This document shows, piece by piece, positions 35,446-44,834 of a stretch of DNA of 64,000 nt (its first letter is position 1; the number at the start of each line of letters is the position of its first letter). The translations under genes and the position numbers were made by a program. Location of the stretch: positions 1-64,000 of the forward strand of contig NZ_FZOQ01000010.1 of the NCBI RefSeq assembly GCF_900188175.1, given 5' to 3'. The notes beneath the pieces are model-generated. The model was given only the letters and a program-made list of their open reading frames with translations. It was not told the DNA's origin and ran no database searches. The stretch is from Pontibacter ummariensis. GTDB taxonomy: Bacteria; Bacteroidota; Bacteroidia; Cytophagales; Hymenobacteraceae.

Positions 35446-37896
35446 TTAGTCCTGCACAACGGCCTGCCCTTTTTCTATGCTCCAGTCGTTGCCGTAGAAG
35501 CCAGCCGTTTTCACTCCCTTGTCGCCATCTTTCAGCATGCTGAGGGAGAAGATCATGTAATCGGGGAAGCCGCTGCCGCCCGCAAAGTACTGGTTGGCGT
35601 CAGCCGCGTGCATGCCCTTTAAGCCCGTCCCGCTCACCACAGCCACAGAGGCAATGTCGCTATCGGCACGAGGCCACATGAAATAAGCACCCAGGTCATC
35701 GCCTTTGTACAGTTTGTCTCCCACCTGCACCCTGTCGCGCTGCACCTGGATCGGGCAGTTAGCCAACAGTTTTTTCCAGGCGCTGTTGGTCGAAGCGTTA
35801 CCATAGAGCACTACGCCCCTGTCTTTGTAAGTAGCAGCCTTGAAGTCTTTATCCGAAATGATGTCCACTGCCCCGTTTCCCCGGTAGTACCATACCTCCG
35901 CATCATAGCGGGCCTTGTTATAGGCCCACTCATTCTCTTGTTTGTTCCCGGACGTGCCATACACAAAGAGCATGCGGTAGTTGAACGGTTCTTTAAAGGT
36001 GCCATTCCGGCTGGTCCCCTTCTGTGTGAGCAAGGGCTTCTCTCCTACCTGCCACTGGCTCTTCTGCGTCAGGTACAGTACCTCAGTTGGTGACTTCACC
36101 TCGTAGTAGAAAGGCGCCTGGTCATCCAGCTTGATGGTAAGCTTATCCCCTACCTGGAAGTCGTTCAGGGCAAAGCTTAAAGCAGCCACGTTCTCTGTTT
36201 TCCCGAAAATGGTTTTCCGCTTTTTGTTTCGGTCCAACTGCACCCGGCTGTACTGTAGGGGTTTTTGCTGCTGCAAGACAGACACCCAACTGTAAGTGGA
36301 TGAGATGGCAGGGTTGGCTGTGCTGAAATTCACTTTGTTGATGGCGCTGTCGCTCGGGATGGTGTGCCACTTAAAGTAATCGAAGAGCGGATCCCAGTCC
36401 ACGCTTTCGTTTCCGAACCAGTGTGAACCACCGGGATACTCGTAATAGCTAAAGTCTTTATGGAAGGTAGAAAGCAGCGCTTTCATCTGCCTGGCATAGT
36501 CTACAGAAACTACTTTGTCACTGTCGCCATGGTGAATGTACACCCCACCCGCTCCGTAGTTTTGTGCCAGTTCATACACATTGCTTGGGTTGCTGGCTTG
36601 CAAGAGCAGATTTTCGATGTGGGAGCGCCCTTCTGTAGGAATCTTGCCATCGGCAGAGCCGTAGGCCGCCAGCGTTGGGTAGCCCGCGCATGGGGCAATC
36701 GCCGCCCACTTACCGGGGTAGGTAGCGCCAAGGTACCAGGTGCCATGCCCGCCCATAGAATGGCCGGTCAGGTAAATCTTTTTCGGGTCTGGCTTAAACC
36801 TGTTCTTCGCAATTTCAAACACCTCCATGGCATCCAGCCGGCCCCAGTCCTCCCAGTTAAAGCCTCTGGGCCGGCGGTTGGTAGGCGCTACCAGCGTACC
36901 CCAGCTTTTAGGCCGGTATGCCCTTGCCTGGCCGATGGCCTCCACACCGGCACCGTGTACCGACAGGAACAGAGCAGCTGGCTTTTGATCCGGCTGTGCC
37001 TGCGGTGTTACGCCATAATACTGAATGCTTCCGTCTATATTGCTGACAAAGGTGTTGCTGTAGTGCTCATTGGCCGCTACAGCACTTAGCGTAATGTCCT
37101 GCGCATCCAGCTCTTTTCCTTTTTGCAGCAGGCGCACCGTACAGGAGTACTCTCCTTTCTGTGTTACCTGCGCGGCATCCATGCGAAAACCTACTTTGCG
37201 TGTCGTCATGGGCGGCACAGTGGCTACGGCTGTCAGGAGCTCCCTGCCTTCCAGTTTCGTTTTAAACTGTAGGTTAGTCAGCGGCTGTGCCGTGGCATTG
37301 ATCACCACCACTGCCCCCCAAAGCGGCTCGGCCTGGTTCCCTAACACAATGTGTGGCAGGGTGGGGTCCTCTTTGTTAATGCTCACGGGCTTGGTTGTGG
37401 GGGTAAGCTTGGCCGTGATCCCTCCCCAGGCAGAAAACCGGGACCCTCTTATGTATAGTTCGTTTGTTCCTTTCTTAAGTTGTACAGGCAGGTACAGCCA
37501 TCCGTCGCTGTAAATATCGCCTGTACGAGGCTGACCGTTAAAATACAGCATGCTGTGGCCAGCAACATTTAAAAGAGCTGTTTGCTCTTTGTCAGATTCA
37601 TAAGTGAGGTAGAGGTAGCCGTTTGCAAGTGCTCTTCCTCTAAACTTTTCGGTACTGTCGGCAGTAATGGCTTGCCAGACAGCATTTGTACCGGATACTC
37701 CTTTCCCCTCGGCCGGCTTCTGAAGGCCTCCCCCATAAAGCTGATAAGCCAGTTGGTCGGTGTAAAGCGCCTCTCTTCCGTACTGATGGGCGTCTTGTAT
37801 CACTAAGCCTTTGGTAAACTGATAGACATCCTGTGCTCGGGCCTGTGCGGCAAATAGTAGAAACAGTAGCAGGAATACGTTCTTTGTGTTTATCAT
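35446..37896 (-). CDS. Secreted alpha/beta-hydrolase esterase (prolyl-oligopeptidase-like)
   Basis: 816 residues from the ATG at 37896, where a signal peptide starts (FLLLFLLFAAQARAQ). The N-terminal 300 residues are beta-rich, with a sugar-binding-like segment (GTNELYIRGSRFSAWGG). The catalytic alpha/beta-hydrolase domain has GHSMGGHGTW (Ser near residue 375), an acid in HHGDSDKVVSVDYA and His in YPGGSHWFGNE. Such multi-domain proteins in glycan loci usually remove ester groups (acetyl or similar) from the polymer. It is the first gene after the susCD terminator. Confidence 0.8.
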   Translation of the reverse strand: MINTKNVFLLLFLLFAAQARAQDVYQFTKGLVIQDAHQYGREALYTDQLAYQLYGGGLQKPAEGKGVSGTNAVWQAITADSTEKFRGRALANGYLYLTYESDKEQTALLNVAGHSMLYFNGQPRTGDIYSDGWLYLPVQLKKGTNELYIRGSRFSAWGGITAKLTPTTKPVSINKEDPTLPHIVLGNQAEPLWGAVVVINATAQPLTNLQFKTKLEGRELLTAVATVPPMTTRKVGFRMDAAQVTQKGEYSCTVRLLQKGKELDAQDITLSAVAANEHYSNTFVSNIDGSIQYYGVTPQAQPDQKPAALFLSVHGAGVEAIGQARAYRPKSWGTLVAPTNRRPRGFNWEDWGRLDAMEVFEIAKNRFKPDPKKIYLTGHSMGGHGTWYLGATYPGKWAAIAPCAGYPTLAAYGSADGKIPTEGRSHIENLLLQASNPSNVYELAQNYGAGGVYIHHGDSDKVVSVDYARQMKALLSTFHKDFSYYEYPGGSHWFGNESVDWDPLFDYFKWHTIPSDSAINKVNFSTANPAISSTYSWVSVLQQQKPLQYSRVQLDRNKKRKTIFGKTENVAALSFALNDFQVGDKLTIKLDDQAPFYYEVKSPTEVLYLTQKSQWQVGEKPLLTQKGTSRNGTFKEPFNYRMLFVYGTSGNKQENEWAYNKARYDAEVWYYRGNGAVDIISDKDFKAATYKDRGVVLYGNASTNSAWKKLLANCPIQVQRDRVQVGDKLYKGDDLGAYFMWPRADSDIASVAVVSGTGLKGMHAADANQYFAGGSGFPDYMIFSLSMLKDGDKGVKTAGFYGNDWSIEKGQAVVQD

Positions 37897-37996
37897 CGTG
37901 CTGTCAGTTAATGTCTTTTTTACCTTGGTTTTTGTGCCAGACGGCAATTGTAAAGCCTGTGCTAGATGCTTGAACAGGTATTAACAGAAACAAAAA

Positions 37997-38030
37997 AGCG
38001 AGGCTACCGAAAAGCTCCGGTAACCTCGCT
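37997..38030 (-). terminator. Intrinsic terminator after susD (region 2)
   Basis: Arms AGCGAGGCTACCG (37997-38009) and CGGTAACCTCGCT (38018-38030) pair at 12 of 13 positions, loop of 8. A T tract follows on the minus strand. Located 11 bp after the susD stop. Confidence 0.8.
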
Positions 38031-38040
38031 GTCTGTCAGG

Positions 38041-39609
38041 TTACTTTACGTCCCAGAATATTTTCCCGGTACGCACATCGCTTGCCCGAACAGTCTCATA
38101 ATTGTTCGTGTTGTAGGCTGCCTCGCTGCTTGGGTAAGTCAGGCGTGAAGGCGGCAGCTCATACCCAGCCAAAGTGGACGGGGTAAAGGTTAACTGCGGA
38201 TACCCTGTTCTTCTGTACTCAGACCAGCTTTGAACAGCCTGTAAGAAACCGAAATGTACCCACTTCTGCGTCCAGATCTTCGCCAGCTTCTCTTCCTGCG
38301 TTCCGGTATAGGCCACAGCCGCGTTATCCAGGAAAGCCGCCATTTCTTCAGCCGTTGGCGCCGCCTCCTTTGCTTTGGAGCTGGAGCTGATGTTGTTCAG
38401 GTAATAGTAGAAGTCAACTGACTGCTCCAGCGCCTTTCTGTACGCCTGCTCTGGCTCTCCTCCGCCCCAGCGCTCATAGGCCTCGGCTTTCAGGAAGTTC
38501 ACCTCAGCGGCTGTCATGGCGATGCCCGGCAGGCTGCTGTTGTTCAGGAAAGTAGCGGAGTCCAGGATCGCGAAATCCTCTCGCTTCTGTGTTTGCTCTT
38601 CAGTACCGAAGGACAGCGGCATGGCTTTAAATTCGGCGTTCGGCACAAAAGCGCCGTTCACGGTTCTGCCGTACTTATCGAACAGCACCTCAATGCGAGG
38701 GTCATTCGCAGGCTTCAGCACATTCTCCAGCATGTACTCAGGCGCTGAATGGCTGCCGATCTCCGTTAAGGCACTGTTCAGGGTGTTGGTGTAGTTTGTG
38801 AGCGGCGCCAGCAGGATGTTAAACTGTGACTCGTCTACCAGTGGGTACTGCCCCGGCGCATTGAGCATCGCCAGTACTTCCTGCTTCGCAGCGGCCTCAT
38901 CAGCAAAGGAGGTACGCATCAGCAGGCGCAGGCGCAGAGAGTTGGTATAACGTCTCCACTTGTCTACGTTGCCGCTCAGCATGATATCCTGCTTCTGGAA
39001 CGCAGCGCTTGTCTGGGCAGTAGCGAAATAAGCAGAAGCTTCCTCCAGTCCGGTCAGGATCGCCTCATATACCTCTTCGGCGTTGTCAAACTTTGGTCGT
39101 ACCACGGTACCTGTCAGGTTCAGGCTGCCTGCCTCGCTAAATGGTATTCCTCCCCACAGGTCCACCATCTCAGAGGCCTCGTCCAGCATGATCACTTTAG
39201 CGGCCTGCACGAAGATCTCGGCAGAGGCCTTCTCTCCTTCGGGTAATTTGGCATAAGCCGCCTCTATGGCTCTGAAATGGGCCATGGCTCCACCGCCGTC
39301 ACCGCCTGGTCTGTAGAAGTCATCCCAGCGGTTTTGGGTGTAACCCGGGTTCTGCTGGTACTTCGTGTTTGAGTTCGAGAACGAAAGTGACTGCGTGTAC
39401 ACCCCAGGCTGCATGGCTACGAAAGTACGGACATCCCAGTAAGAAGGGCGCACACGGTTGTTGTCCAGCATCTCGGTAAAAAAGCCACCGATAGATGCCT
39501 CTGTTGTTTCTTCCGGATTGTAAAAGTTATCCTCCAGCTGGTCCTCACAGGCCGTCAGGCTGGTGAGGGCCGTGGTGGCACCTAGTATATAAACGAATAT
39601 TCTCTTCAT
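38041..39609 (-). CDS. SusD-like outer-membrane lipoprotein (SusD-like_2 type)
   Basis: 522 residues, lipoprotein signal (GATTALTSLTAC). Motifs such as AAKVIMLDEASEMVDLWGGI and KWRRYTNSLRLRLLMRTSF mark the SusD-like_2 branch, which differs from the SusD proteins at 14901 and 59685. It ends with a GYELPPSRLTYPSSE stretch typical of that branch. Partner of the SusC encoded 38 bp upstream; binds the incoming glycan at the cell surface. Confidence 0.94.
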   Translation of the reverse strand: MKRIFVYILGATTALTSLTACEDQLEDNFYNPEETTEASIGGFFTEMLDNNRVRPSYWDVRTFVAMQPGVYTQSLSFSNSNTKYQQNPGYTQNRWDDFYRPGGDGGGAMAHFRAIEAAYAKLPEGEKASAEIFVQAAKVIMLDEASEMVDLWGGIPFSEAGSLNLTGTVVRPKFDNAEEVYEAILTGLEEASAYFATAQTSAAFQKQDIMLSGNVDKWRRYTNSLRLRLLMRTSFADEAAAKQEVLAMLNAPGQYPLVDESQFNILLAPLTNYTNTLNSALTEIGSHSAPEYMLENVLKPANDPRIEVLFDKYGRTVNGAFVPNAEFKAMPLSFGTEEQTQKREDFAILDSATFLNNSSLPGIAMTAAEVNFLKAEAYERWGGGEPEQAYRKALEQSVDFYYYLNNISSSSKAKEAAPTAEEMAAFLDNAAVAYTGTQEEKLAKIWTQKWVHFGFLQAVQSWSEYRRTGYPQLTFTPSTLAGYELPPSRLTYPSSEAAYNTNNYETVRASDVRTGKIFWDVK

Positions 39610-39647
39610 GATAAATTCCTTTTAAGTGTTGAACTCACTTACTTCAA

Positions 39648-42600
39648 TTAAAAACTAGCATTGATCTGGATACCATAGCTTCTGGTGGCAGCGCTGGAAC
39701 CTTCGTCTATGCCCTGTCTGTACCACTGTGTGCCGATCGGCGCTTCCGGATCCAGGTTCTCCAGTGTTCTCCAGAAGTAGAACAGGTTTCTTCCTACCAC
39801 TGACACACGCAGGTTCTGCATCTTAAACTTCTGGGCGAATGTTTTAGGCAAGTTGTAGCCCAACACCACCTCGCGTAGCTTCACGTAGCTGTTGTCATAC
39901 ACAGAACCTTTGGCGTTCCAGGCGTCCGCACCCCAGTAGAAGGTGTTGATGTAGTAAGTGGCCGCGTCCACAATGGTCGTGTTCGGGGTACCTTCAGCGG
40001 TTACACCGTCCAGCAGCACGCCGTCATGGTACACCGTGCTTCCGTTAGGAGCAGGGCTGTTGTGGTTTGGCAGCTGCACTTTCGTGTTGTTCTCGTCGAT
40101 GTAGTAAGGCAGGCCACCGTGCTCTTCGTCACGGAACTCCAGGGTGTTTTCGAACATACCGGCACCAGTGGCATATTTAAGCGGCGTAGAGACAATCTGC
40201 CCACCCAGGCGGTAGTCCACCAGGAAGTCCAGAGACAGGTTTTTGAAAGAAAGCGTGTTCGAGATACCGCCTACTGCTTTCGGCAGGATGTTACCGGCTT
40301 TTTCGTAGCGTGTTTTGTCTATTACATACAGGCCGTTTGATCCGATGATCAGGTTGCCTTCCTCGTCTCTGGCACGCGGGAACACGTAGATGTCACCGAT
40401 GGTCTCTCCCACTTTGGCCACCACACGAACGGCGCTCTGCTCTGCATCATAGAACACGAGCTCTTCCAGTCCCTCGTTCAGGCTGTTTACCTTGCTGCGG
40501 TTAAAGGCAAAGTTCAGGCGAGTGTCCCAGTTAAAGGCTCCTACCGTTACCGGTGTGGCGTTTAGTGCTACTTCCCAGCCATAGCTGTGGATTTCACCGA
40601 TGTTAGAGATTCTGGAAGTAGCTCCTGTACTTGTTGGCAGCGACAGTCCCAGAATCTGGTTTTCCACGCGGCTGTTATAGTAAGAAATGTCTACCCCAAT
40701 TTTGTCGTTCAGTATTCTCGTTTCCAGACCGAATTCAGCTTCGTACTTGTTTTCTGCTTTCAGGCTCTCGTTACCAAACACGGTCTGCGCGCTGAGTGAC
40801 GGCACTGGTCCGTTGATGGTCTGCAGCGGGTTTTGGCTGTAAGTAATGTTAGCCTGGTAATAAGGCGGGGCATTGCCTACCACACCGTAAGAGGCTCTGA
40901 TCTTACCATAGGTCAGGAAAGTAGGCAGCACAAAAGCATCGGTAAACACAAAACCGGCGTTTACGGACGGGTAGAAATAGTTATTGTTTGCCGGAGGCAA
41001 GGTGGAAGTATATTCCTGTCTGCCTGTTCCCTCTACATACAGGAAGTCCTTGTAATTCAAGCTGAGGGTACCCAGGTAAGCGTACTTGGTTACCTCGGCA
41101 CGGGAGGCAGACGTCGTTGGCAGGTTAAAGGAGTTGTTCAGGCTGAACCAGTTCGCCGTGGTCAATCCGTCTCTCGTACCGGAGGCCTGGTCACGATAGT
41201 TTTCTGTTCTTCCCTGGAAACCAGCATTCACGCTTACCTCCAGGTCCTCTGTCACGTAGTCAGAGTAAGAAAGCAAGGCGTCTGTGTACAGCGTAGCATA
41301 ACGGCCTTTGGAGGTACCAAAATAGCCCGTGCTGTTATTCTGGTTAAAGGCAATCGGGTACTCGTTGTACTGTCTGCTCTCTATGGCTCTGCTGGTAAAG
41401 TCGTTACCTACACGGCCTCTGAAGCGTAGCTTGTCAGTGATCTCGTAGTTTAAGGTGGCGCTTGTGATCAGGCGGTCCTCATACTCCTCTTCTCTGTTAC
41501 GCAGCTGGTTCCACAGGAAGTTCAGCACCTCCGGACGAATGTTGTAGGCCAGTGCTTCCTCCGGGTTTCGGTCGCGCTGGTTCGGCAGCACATATTTGAA
41601 TCCTTCGGATGTCTTGTACTTGTCCAGCCATACCGACATATCCTCTGACCGGCCCAGGAAGCCGTCGTAAGAGGCGGTCAGGCGGTTAATCTGCATCGGA
41701 CGGTTCTTCACATAGCTGTTGATGTAGTTCACCACGATGTCCGTCGTCACACGCTCACTCAGCTTCACGGTGCTGTTCAGGTTTAGGGTATTGCGCTGGA
41801 ACTCACCCCCGCGCTGCACACCCTCGTAATCATTGCGGGTATACGACAGGCGGTAAGCTACCTTATCTGTCTGGTTCGACAGGGCCGCGTTGATGATAGA
41901 GCTATAACCTGTCTGGTAAAAGTCCTTGTAGTTATCCGGCTGTGCCTTGAACGGGCGCATCGTGCCATCCCACCATGGCACCATCTGTCCCTCCATCTTA
42001 GGACCGAACTGTGCAAAAGAACGGAAGTTAGGACGCACGCTCTCAGCCGTTCCGTCTCCGTCAGTATCCACTGGAATCCAGCCTTCGGCTGTTCCGCCTA
42101 CCGCCAGGTTTGTTTCTCTGTCGTAGCCAGGGCCGTAGGTATTCTGATATTTAGGGGTGAAGGCTACTTGCTCCACACTGTAGTTGTAGTTTACGTCTAC
42201 CCCTAAGCCTTGTCGCTCCGAACCCTTCTTGGTCGTGATCACGATCACACCACTGGCCGCATCGGAACCGTATAGCGCCGTAGCACTAGCCCCTTTCAGC
42301 ACCGTTAAGGTCTCGATATCGGCCGGGTTGATGTCCAGGATGCCGTTACCTCTGATGCGCTGGTCGTTCCAGTAACCACCGTTGTTGGCGCCGCTGGCTC
42401 CTCTCTCGTTGTTGTTTCGGATCAGCACACCGTCCACCACGTACAATGGCTGCGTGTTGAAGTTAAGCGAGTTAATGCCGCGGATCTGCACGTTAACCCC
42501 ACTGGTAGCTCCACCGGGTGCCGTCGTGATTTTTACACCAGCGGCTTTACCGTACAGGGCCGAAGCAAAGTTCGTGTTACCGGCTTCGGTTAACTCTTTG

Positions 42601-42986
42601 GCACTTACGGTACTGGTGGCGTAACCCAGTGCTCTCTGCTCTTTCGAGATACCCAAGGCAGTCACCACCACCTCGCTCAGTGCCTTAGCATCATCTGCCA
42701 GGGCTACATCCACGGCTGCGCGGCCATTAACGGCCACTTCTTTTGTGGTGTAACCGATAAAGGAAAACACCAGCGTACCCTGGCCTTCCGGCACCGGGAT
42801 CGTGTAGGAACCGTCCACGCCTGTGGCCGTGCCCGTGCTCGTGCCTTTGAGCAATACTGTAACGCCAGGCAAAGCAACACCCTTTGCATCTGTTACTTTT
42901 CCTTTAACTAATTGTTGTGCCCATGCTACCTGGCAGCACAGCACCAACACGGTACTTAAGAGAATAGAAACGCATCTGTTCCTCAT
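39648..42986 (-). CDS. SusC-family TonB-dependent outer-membrane transporter
   Basis: 1112 residues, signal peptide ending CCQVAWAQ. CarboxypepD-reg-like domain (LVKGKVTDAKGVALPG), then the plug with QIRGINSLNFNTQPLYVVDG and DIETLTVLKGASATALYG, then the barrel. The plug carries NNERGASGANNGGYWNDQRI, an insertion typical of SusC proteins paired with SusD-like_2. First gene of the fucosidase/galactosidase operon, behind a 714-bp regulatory gap shared with the LacI-family gene. Confidence 0.95.
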   Translation of the reverse strand: MRNRCVSILLSTVLVLCCQVAWAQQLVKGKVTDAKGVALPGVTVLLKGTSTGTATGVDGSYTIPVPEGQGTLVFSFIGYTTKEVAVNGRAAVDVALADDAKALSEVVVTALGISKEQRALGYATSTVSAKELTEAGNTNFASALYGKAAGVKITTAPGGATSGVNVQIRGINSLNFNTQPLYVVDGVLIRNNNERGASGANNGGYWNDQRIRGNGILDINPADIETLTVLKGASATALYGSDAASGVIVITTKKGSERQGLGVDVNYNYSVEQVAFTPKYQNTYGPGYDRETNLAVGGTAEGWIPVDTDGDGTAESVRPNFRSFAQFGPKMEGQMVPWWDGTMRPFKAQPDNYKDFYQTGYSSIINAALSNQTDKVAYRLSYTRNDYEGVQRGGEFQRNTLNLNSTVKLSERVTTDIVVNYINSYVKNRPMQINRLTASYDGFLGRSEDMSVWLDKYKTSEGFKYVLPNQRDRNPEEALAYNIRPEVLNFLWNQLRNREEEYEDRLITSATLNYEITDKLRFRGRVGNDFTSRAIESRQYNEYPIAFNQNNSTGYFGTSKGRYATLYTDALLSYSDYVTEDLEVSVNAGFQGRTENYRDQASGTRDGLTTANWFSLNNSFNLPTTSASRAEVTKYAYLGTLSLNYKDFLYVEGTGRQEYTSTLPPANNNYFYPSVNAGFVFTDAFVLPTFLTYGKIRASYGVVGNAPPYYQANITYSQNPLQTINGPVPSLSAQTVFGNESLKAENKYEAEFGLETRILNDKIGVDISYYNSRVENQILGLSLPTSTGATSRISNIGEIHSYGWEVALNATPVTVGAFNWDTRLNFAFNRSKVNSLNEGLEELVFYDAEQSAVRVVAKVGETIGDIYVFPRARDEEGNLIIGSNGLYVIDKTRYEKAGNILPKAVGGISNTLSFKNLSLDFLVDYRLGGQIVSTPLKYATGAGMFENTLEFRDEEHGGLPYYIDENNTKVQLPNHNSPAPNGSTVYHDGVLLDGVTAEGTPNTTIVDAATYYINTFYWGADAWNAKGSVYDNSYVKLREVVLGYNLPKTFAQKFKMQNLRVSVVGRNLFYFWRTLENLDPEAPIGTQWYRQGIDEGSSAATRSYGIQINASF

Positions 42987-43133
42987 TTTTCTGTTTTTTT
43001 AGGGTATAATGGAGTAAGTAGTAAGCTAATCGCAAATGCCCTGTGCGGGGAAATATGCTTGCAACACAAGACATAACAGGTAGTAAGACATCAACAAGAA
43101 AACGTCTTTGCTTTTTCAGGGAAAGCAACAGTC

Positions 43134-43178
43134 TTAAGCGCGGGAGGCGAAGCTCCCGACCCTACTGAAAGCGCTTAA
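43134..43178 (-). other. Nested hairpin in the susC leader
   Basis: Outer arms TTAAGCGC (43134-43141) and GCGCTTAA (43171-43178), with an inner CGGGAG/CTCCCG hairpin whose loop in the minus-strand RNA contains UUCG. The outer arm overlaps the LacI-type palindrome, so this may act as DNA operator, RNA structure, or both. Confidence 0.4.
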
Positions 43179-43180
43179 AG
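43166..43180. promoter_or_regulatory. Candidate LacI-type operator upstream of susC (region 2)
   Basis: TGAAAGCGCTTAAAG, with a perfect AAGCGCTT centre, 180 bp above the susC start. It is the best match among the recurring sites and resembles the cre-like operators of LacI/CcpA proteins. Confidence 0.5.
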
Positions 43181-43453
43181 AAAAGCAGGCAACTACCAGG
43201 GAAGGCATAAAAAGCATCACCCACCATTCGGAGTAATACTTTTTCTTAAACAGAAGGCCTTTACAGGGCAGCTATGGCGCTGCAAAGGCTGTTTTTGCAG
43301 TAGATATTTATTTTTTCATAGTATGGGGTTAAGGATTTCCGAACAAAAGGCAGGTAAATCGCTTGTCGTCGGAAGACTAAAAGTGAAGGCCTGCCCTGTA
43401 ATTTTTGATTAAGATAGAGAGGCTCAAAAACAAAAACAAGTAAAAATAAAAAA

Positions 43454-43493
43454 ATGTGTGCGCACACATAGCAAATGTTATCGCGCACACATA
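43454..43493. promoter_or_regulatory. 16-bp perfect palindrome plus repeated half-site
   Basis: ATGTGTGCGCACACAT (43454-43469) is perfectly symmetric around CG. The 11-mer GCGCACACATA occurs at 43460-43470 and again at 43483-43493, a 23-base phase (about two helical turns). Probably a regulator-binding site of the susC/lacI divergent pair. Confidence 0.55.
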
Positions 43494-43659
43494 TATTACA
43501 GCAGAAAACGAACAGCTCCACACATGGGAGGCAGTTACCTTGCAAATCACGCAGGGCAGCAGCAGGAGCAGACAAAGTGGAACTTCAAGCGGATTGTTAC
43601 TCTTTAGGCTTATACCGGAAGAGTTATAATAATTTAACTTTAACTTTAAGCTATCTCTT

Positions 43660-43681
43660 TATTTTTGCGAGCGTAAGCGCT
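43660..43681 (+). promoter_or_regulatory. Promoter of the LacI-family gene with overlapping half-operator
   Basis: TATTTTTG (43660-43667) is a perfect Bacteroidota -7 box (TAnnTTTG); the -33 TTG is not clear. TAAGCGCT (43674-43681) lies at the expected start of transcription, 20 bp before the ATG, consistent with autoregulation. Confidence 0.5.
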
Positions 43682-43700
43682 GCACTCATACCAGAAACAG

Positions 43701-44765
43701 ATGGACAAGAAGAAAATCAGGATAAAAGACATTGCACAGTTGGCAGGCGTTTCTGTCGGCACGGTAGACAGGGTGATACATAAACGAGGCAGGGTATCGG
43801 ATGAGGCGCTGGAGAAAGTATTAAAAACCCTGCACGAGATCGACTACAAGCCCAACCTGATTGCGCGTACCCTTGGCTCCAGCAAAACCTATCGCATTGC
43901 AGCCCTCATACCAGACCCCTCCCTGGACGAGTACTGGCACCAGTCATTCCAGGGCATCAACCATGCACAGGAGGAGTGGGCACAATATGACTTTCGCCTT
44001 GAGACGTTCTTCTTTAACCTGTACGACAGAAACTCATTTAAGAAAGTAGCAGAGGCGGTGCTGGAATCGGAACCGGACGGTGTTTTGATCTCGCCGGTTT
44101 TCTACCACGAGGTGCTTCCATTTTTTGAGCTGCTAAAGGATCGCAATATTCCGTACGTACTGTTTAATACGAACATCCCGGAAGTGCAGCCGTTAACCTT
44201 TATCGGTCAGGACCTGTTTGAAAGCGGAAAAGTGGGGGCCGAACTGCTCCATTTACAACAAAAGGGCGCGGGAACGTTTGCCATCCTGCACATAAATGAG
44301 AACAGCCTTAACTCCGTACACCTGCTGGAAAAAGAAAAGGGCTTTAAAGAGTACTTCAGGGAAAATGCCCCTGATGCAAGGGTGCTGGTGTTAGAACTGA
44401 ACAGCCAGGAAGAGGCTTCGGTTGAGAAAGCGATCGGAATGCTCCTTCAGAATACGGAACTAGCCGGCATATTAGTGACCACCTCAAAAGGTGCTTCACT
44501 GGTGTCGGACATGCTACAGGCGCACGGCAAAGACAGCATCAGGCTGGTAGGGTACGACTTGCTGGAGGAGAACATCAAGTACTTGAAAGCAGGTATTATC
44601 GATTTCCTGATTAACCAGAATCCGAAGCGGCAGGCTTTCCTGGGCATCAGCCATCTGGCAAACTACCTGTTGTTAAGAAAAGAGCCGCCACAGCAAGACC
44701 TCTTCCCACTGGAGATCATCACAAAGCAAAACTTACGGTCTTACCTGGAGTCGGGTATACATTAA
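43701..44765 (+). CDS. LacI-family transcriptional regulator
   Basis: 354 residues, ATG start. Helix-turn-helix at about residues 7-30 (IRIKDIAQLAGVSVGTVDRV), hinge region to about 60 (NLIARTLGSS), then a periplasmic-binding-protein-like sensor (about 65-345) of the Peripl_BP_4 type. The GTVDRVIHKRGRVS variant is the Bacteroidota subtype. Divergent from susC and close to the glycosylasparaginase/CutC and mannan operons. Candidate operators with AAAGCG(C/T)TT cores lie upstream of several of these genes. Ligand unknown; probably a sugar released from the glycan. Confidence 0.9.
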   Translation: MDKKKIRIKDIAQLAGVSVGTVDRVIHKRGRVSDEALEKVLKTLHEIDYKPNLIARTLGSSKTYRIAALIPDPSLDEYWHQSFQGINHAQEEWAQYDFRLETFFFNLYDRNSFKKVAEAVLESEPDGVLISPVFYHEVLPFFELLKDRNIPYVLFNTNIPEVQPLTFIGQDLFESGKVGAELLHLQQKGAGTFAILHINENSLNSVHLLEKEKGFKEYFRENAPDARVLVLELNSQEEASVEKAIGMLLQNTELAGILVTTSKGASLVSDMLQAHGKDSIRLVGYDLLEENIKYLKAGIIDFLINQNPKRQAFLGISHLANYLLLRKEPPQQDLFPLEIITKQNLRSYLESGIH

Positions 44766-44777
44766 AACATGGCCTCT

Positions 44778-44830
44778 TCCCTGGCTCTGCTTACCCCTCT
44801 TTCCTGATTTGAGCCGAGCAGAGCCAGGGA
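44778..44830 (+). terminator. Terminator of the LacI-family gene
   Basis: Perfect 14-bp stem TCCCTGGCTCTGCT (44778-44791) against AGCAGAGCCAGGGA (44817-44830), 25-base loop, followed by GTTTTT on the plus strand. Confidence 0.8.
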
Positions 44831-44834
44831 GTTT

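Larger units (their letters stand above)
42987..43700. other. 714-bp divergent regulatory region between susC and the LacI-family gene
   Basis: No credible gene. From left to right it holds a nested hairpin (43134-43178), a LacI-type palindrome (43166-43180), a very A-rich run near 43428-43453, a 16-bp palindrome with a repeated half-site (43454-43493), and the LacI gene promoter (43660-43681). The density of symmetric elements marks it as the main control region of region 2. Confidence 0.6.

Noticed and set aside
43428..43453. A-rich run as a simple repeat or CRISPR-like element
   Set aside because: No repeat-spacer pattern; an ordinary A-tract of a promoter region.
43261..43575. 104-codon minus-strand frame in the susC/lacI gap
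   Set aside because: Covers the palindromes and A-rich DNA, has low-complexity Cys/Phe-rich translation and no homology that I can recognise.
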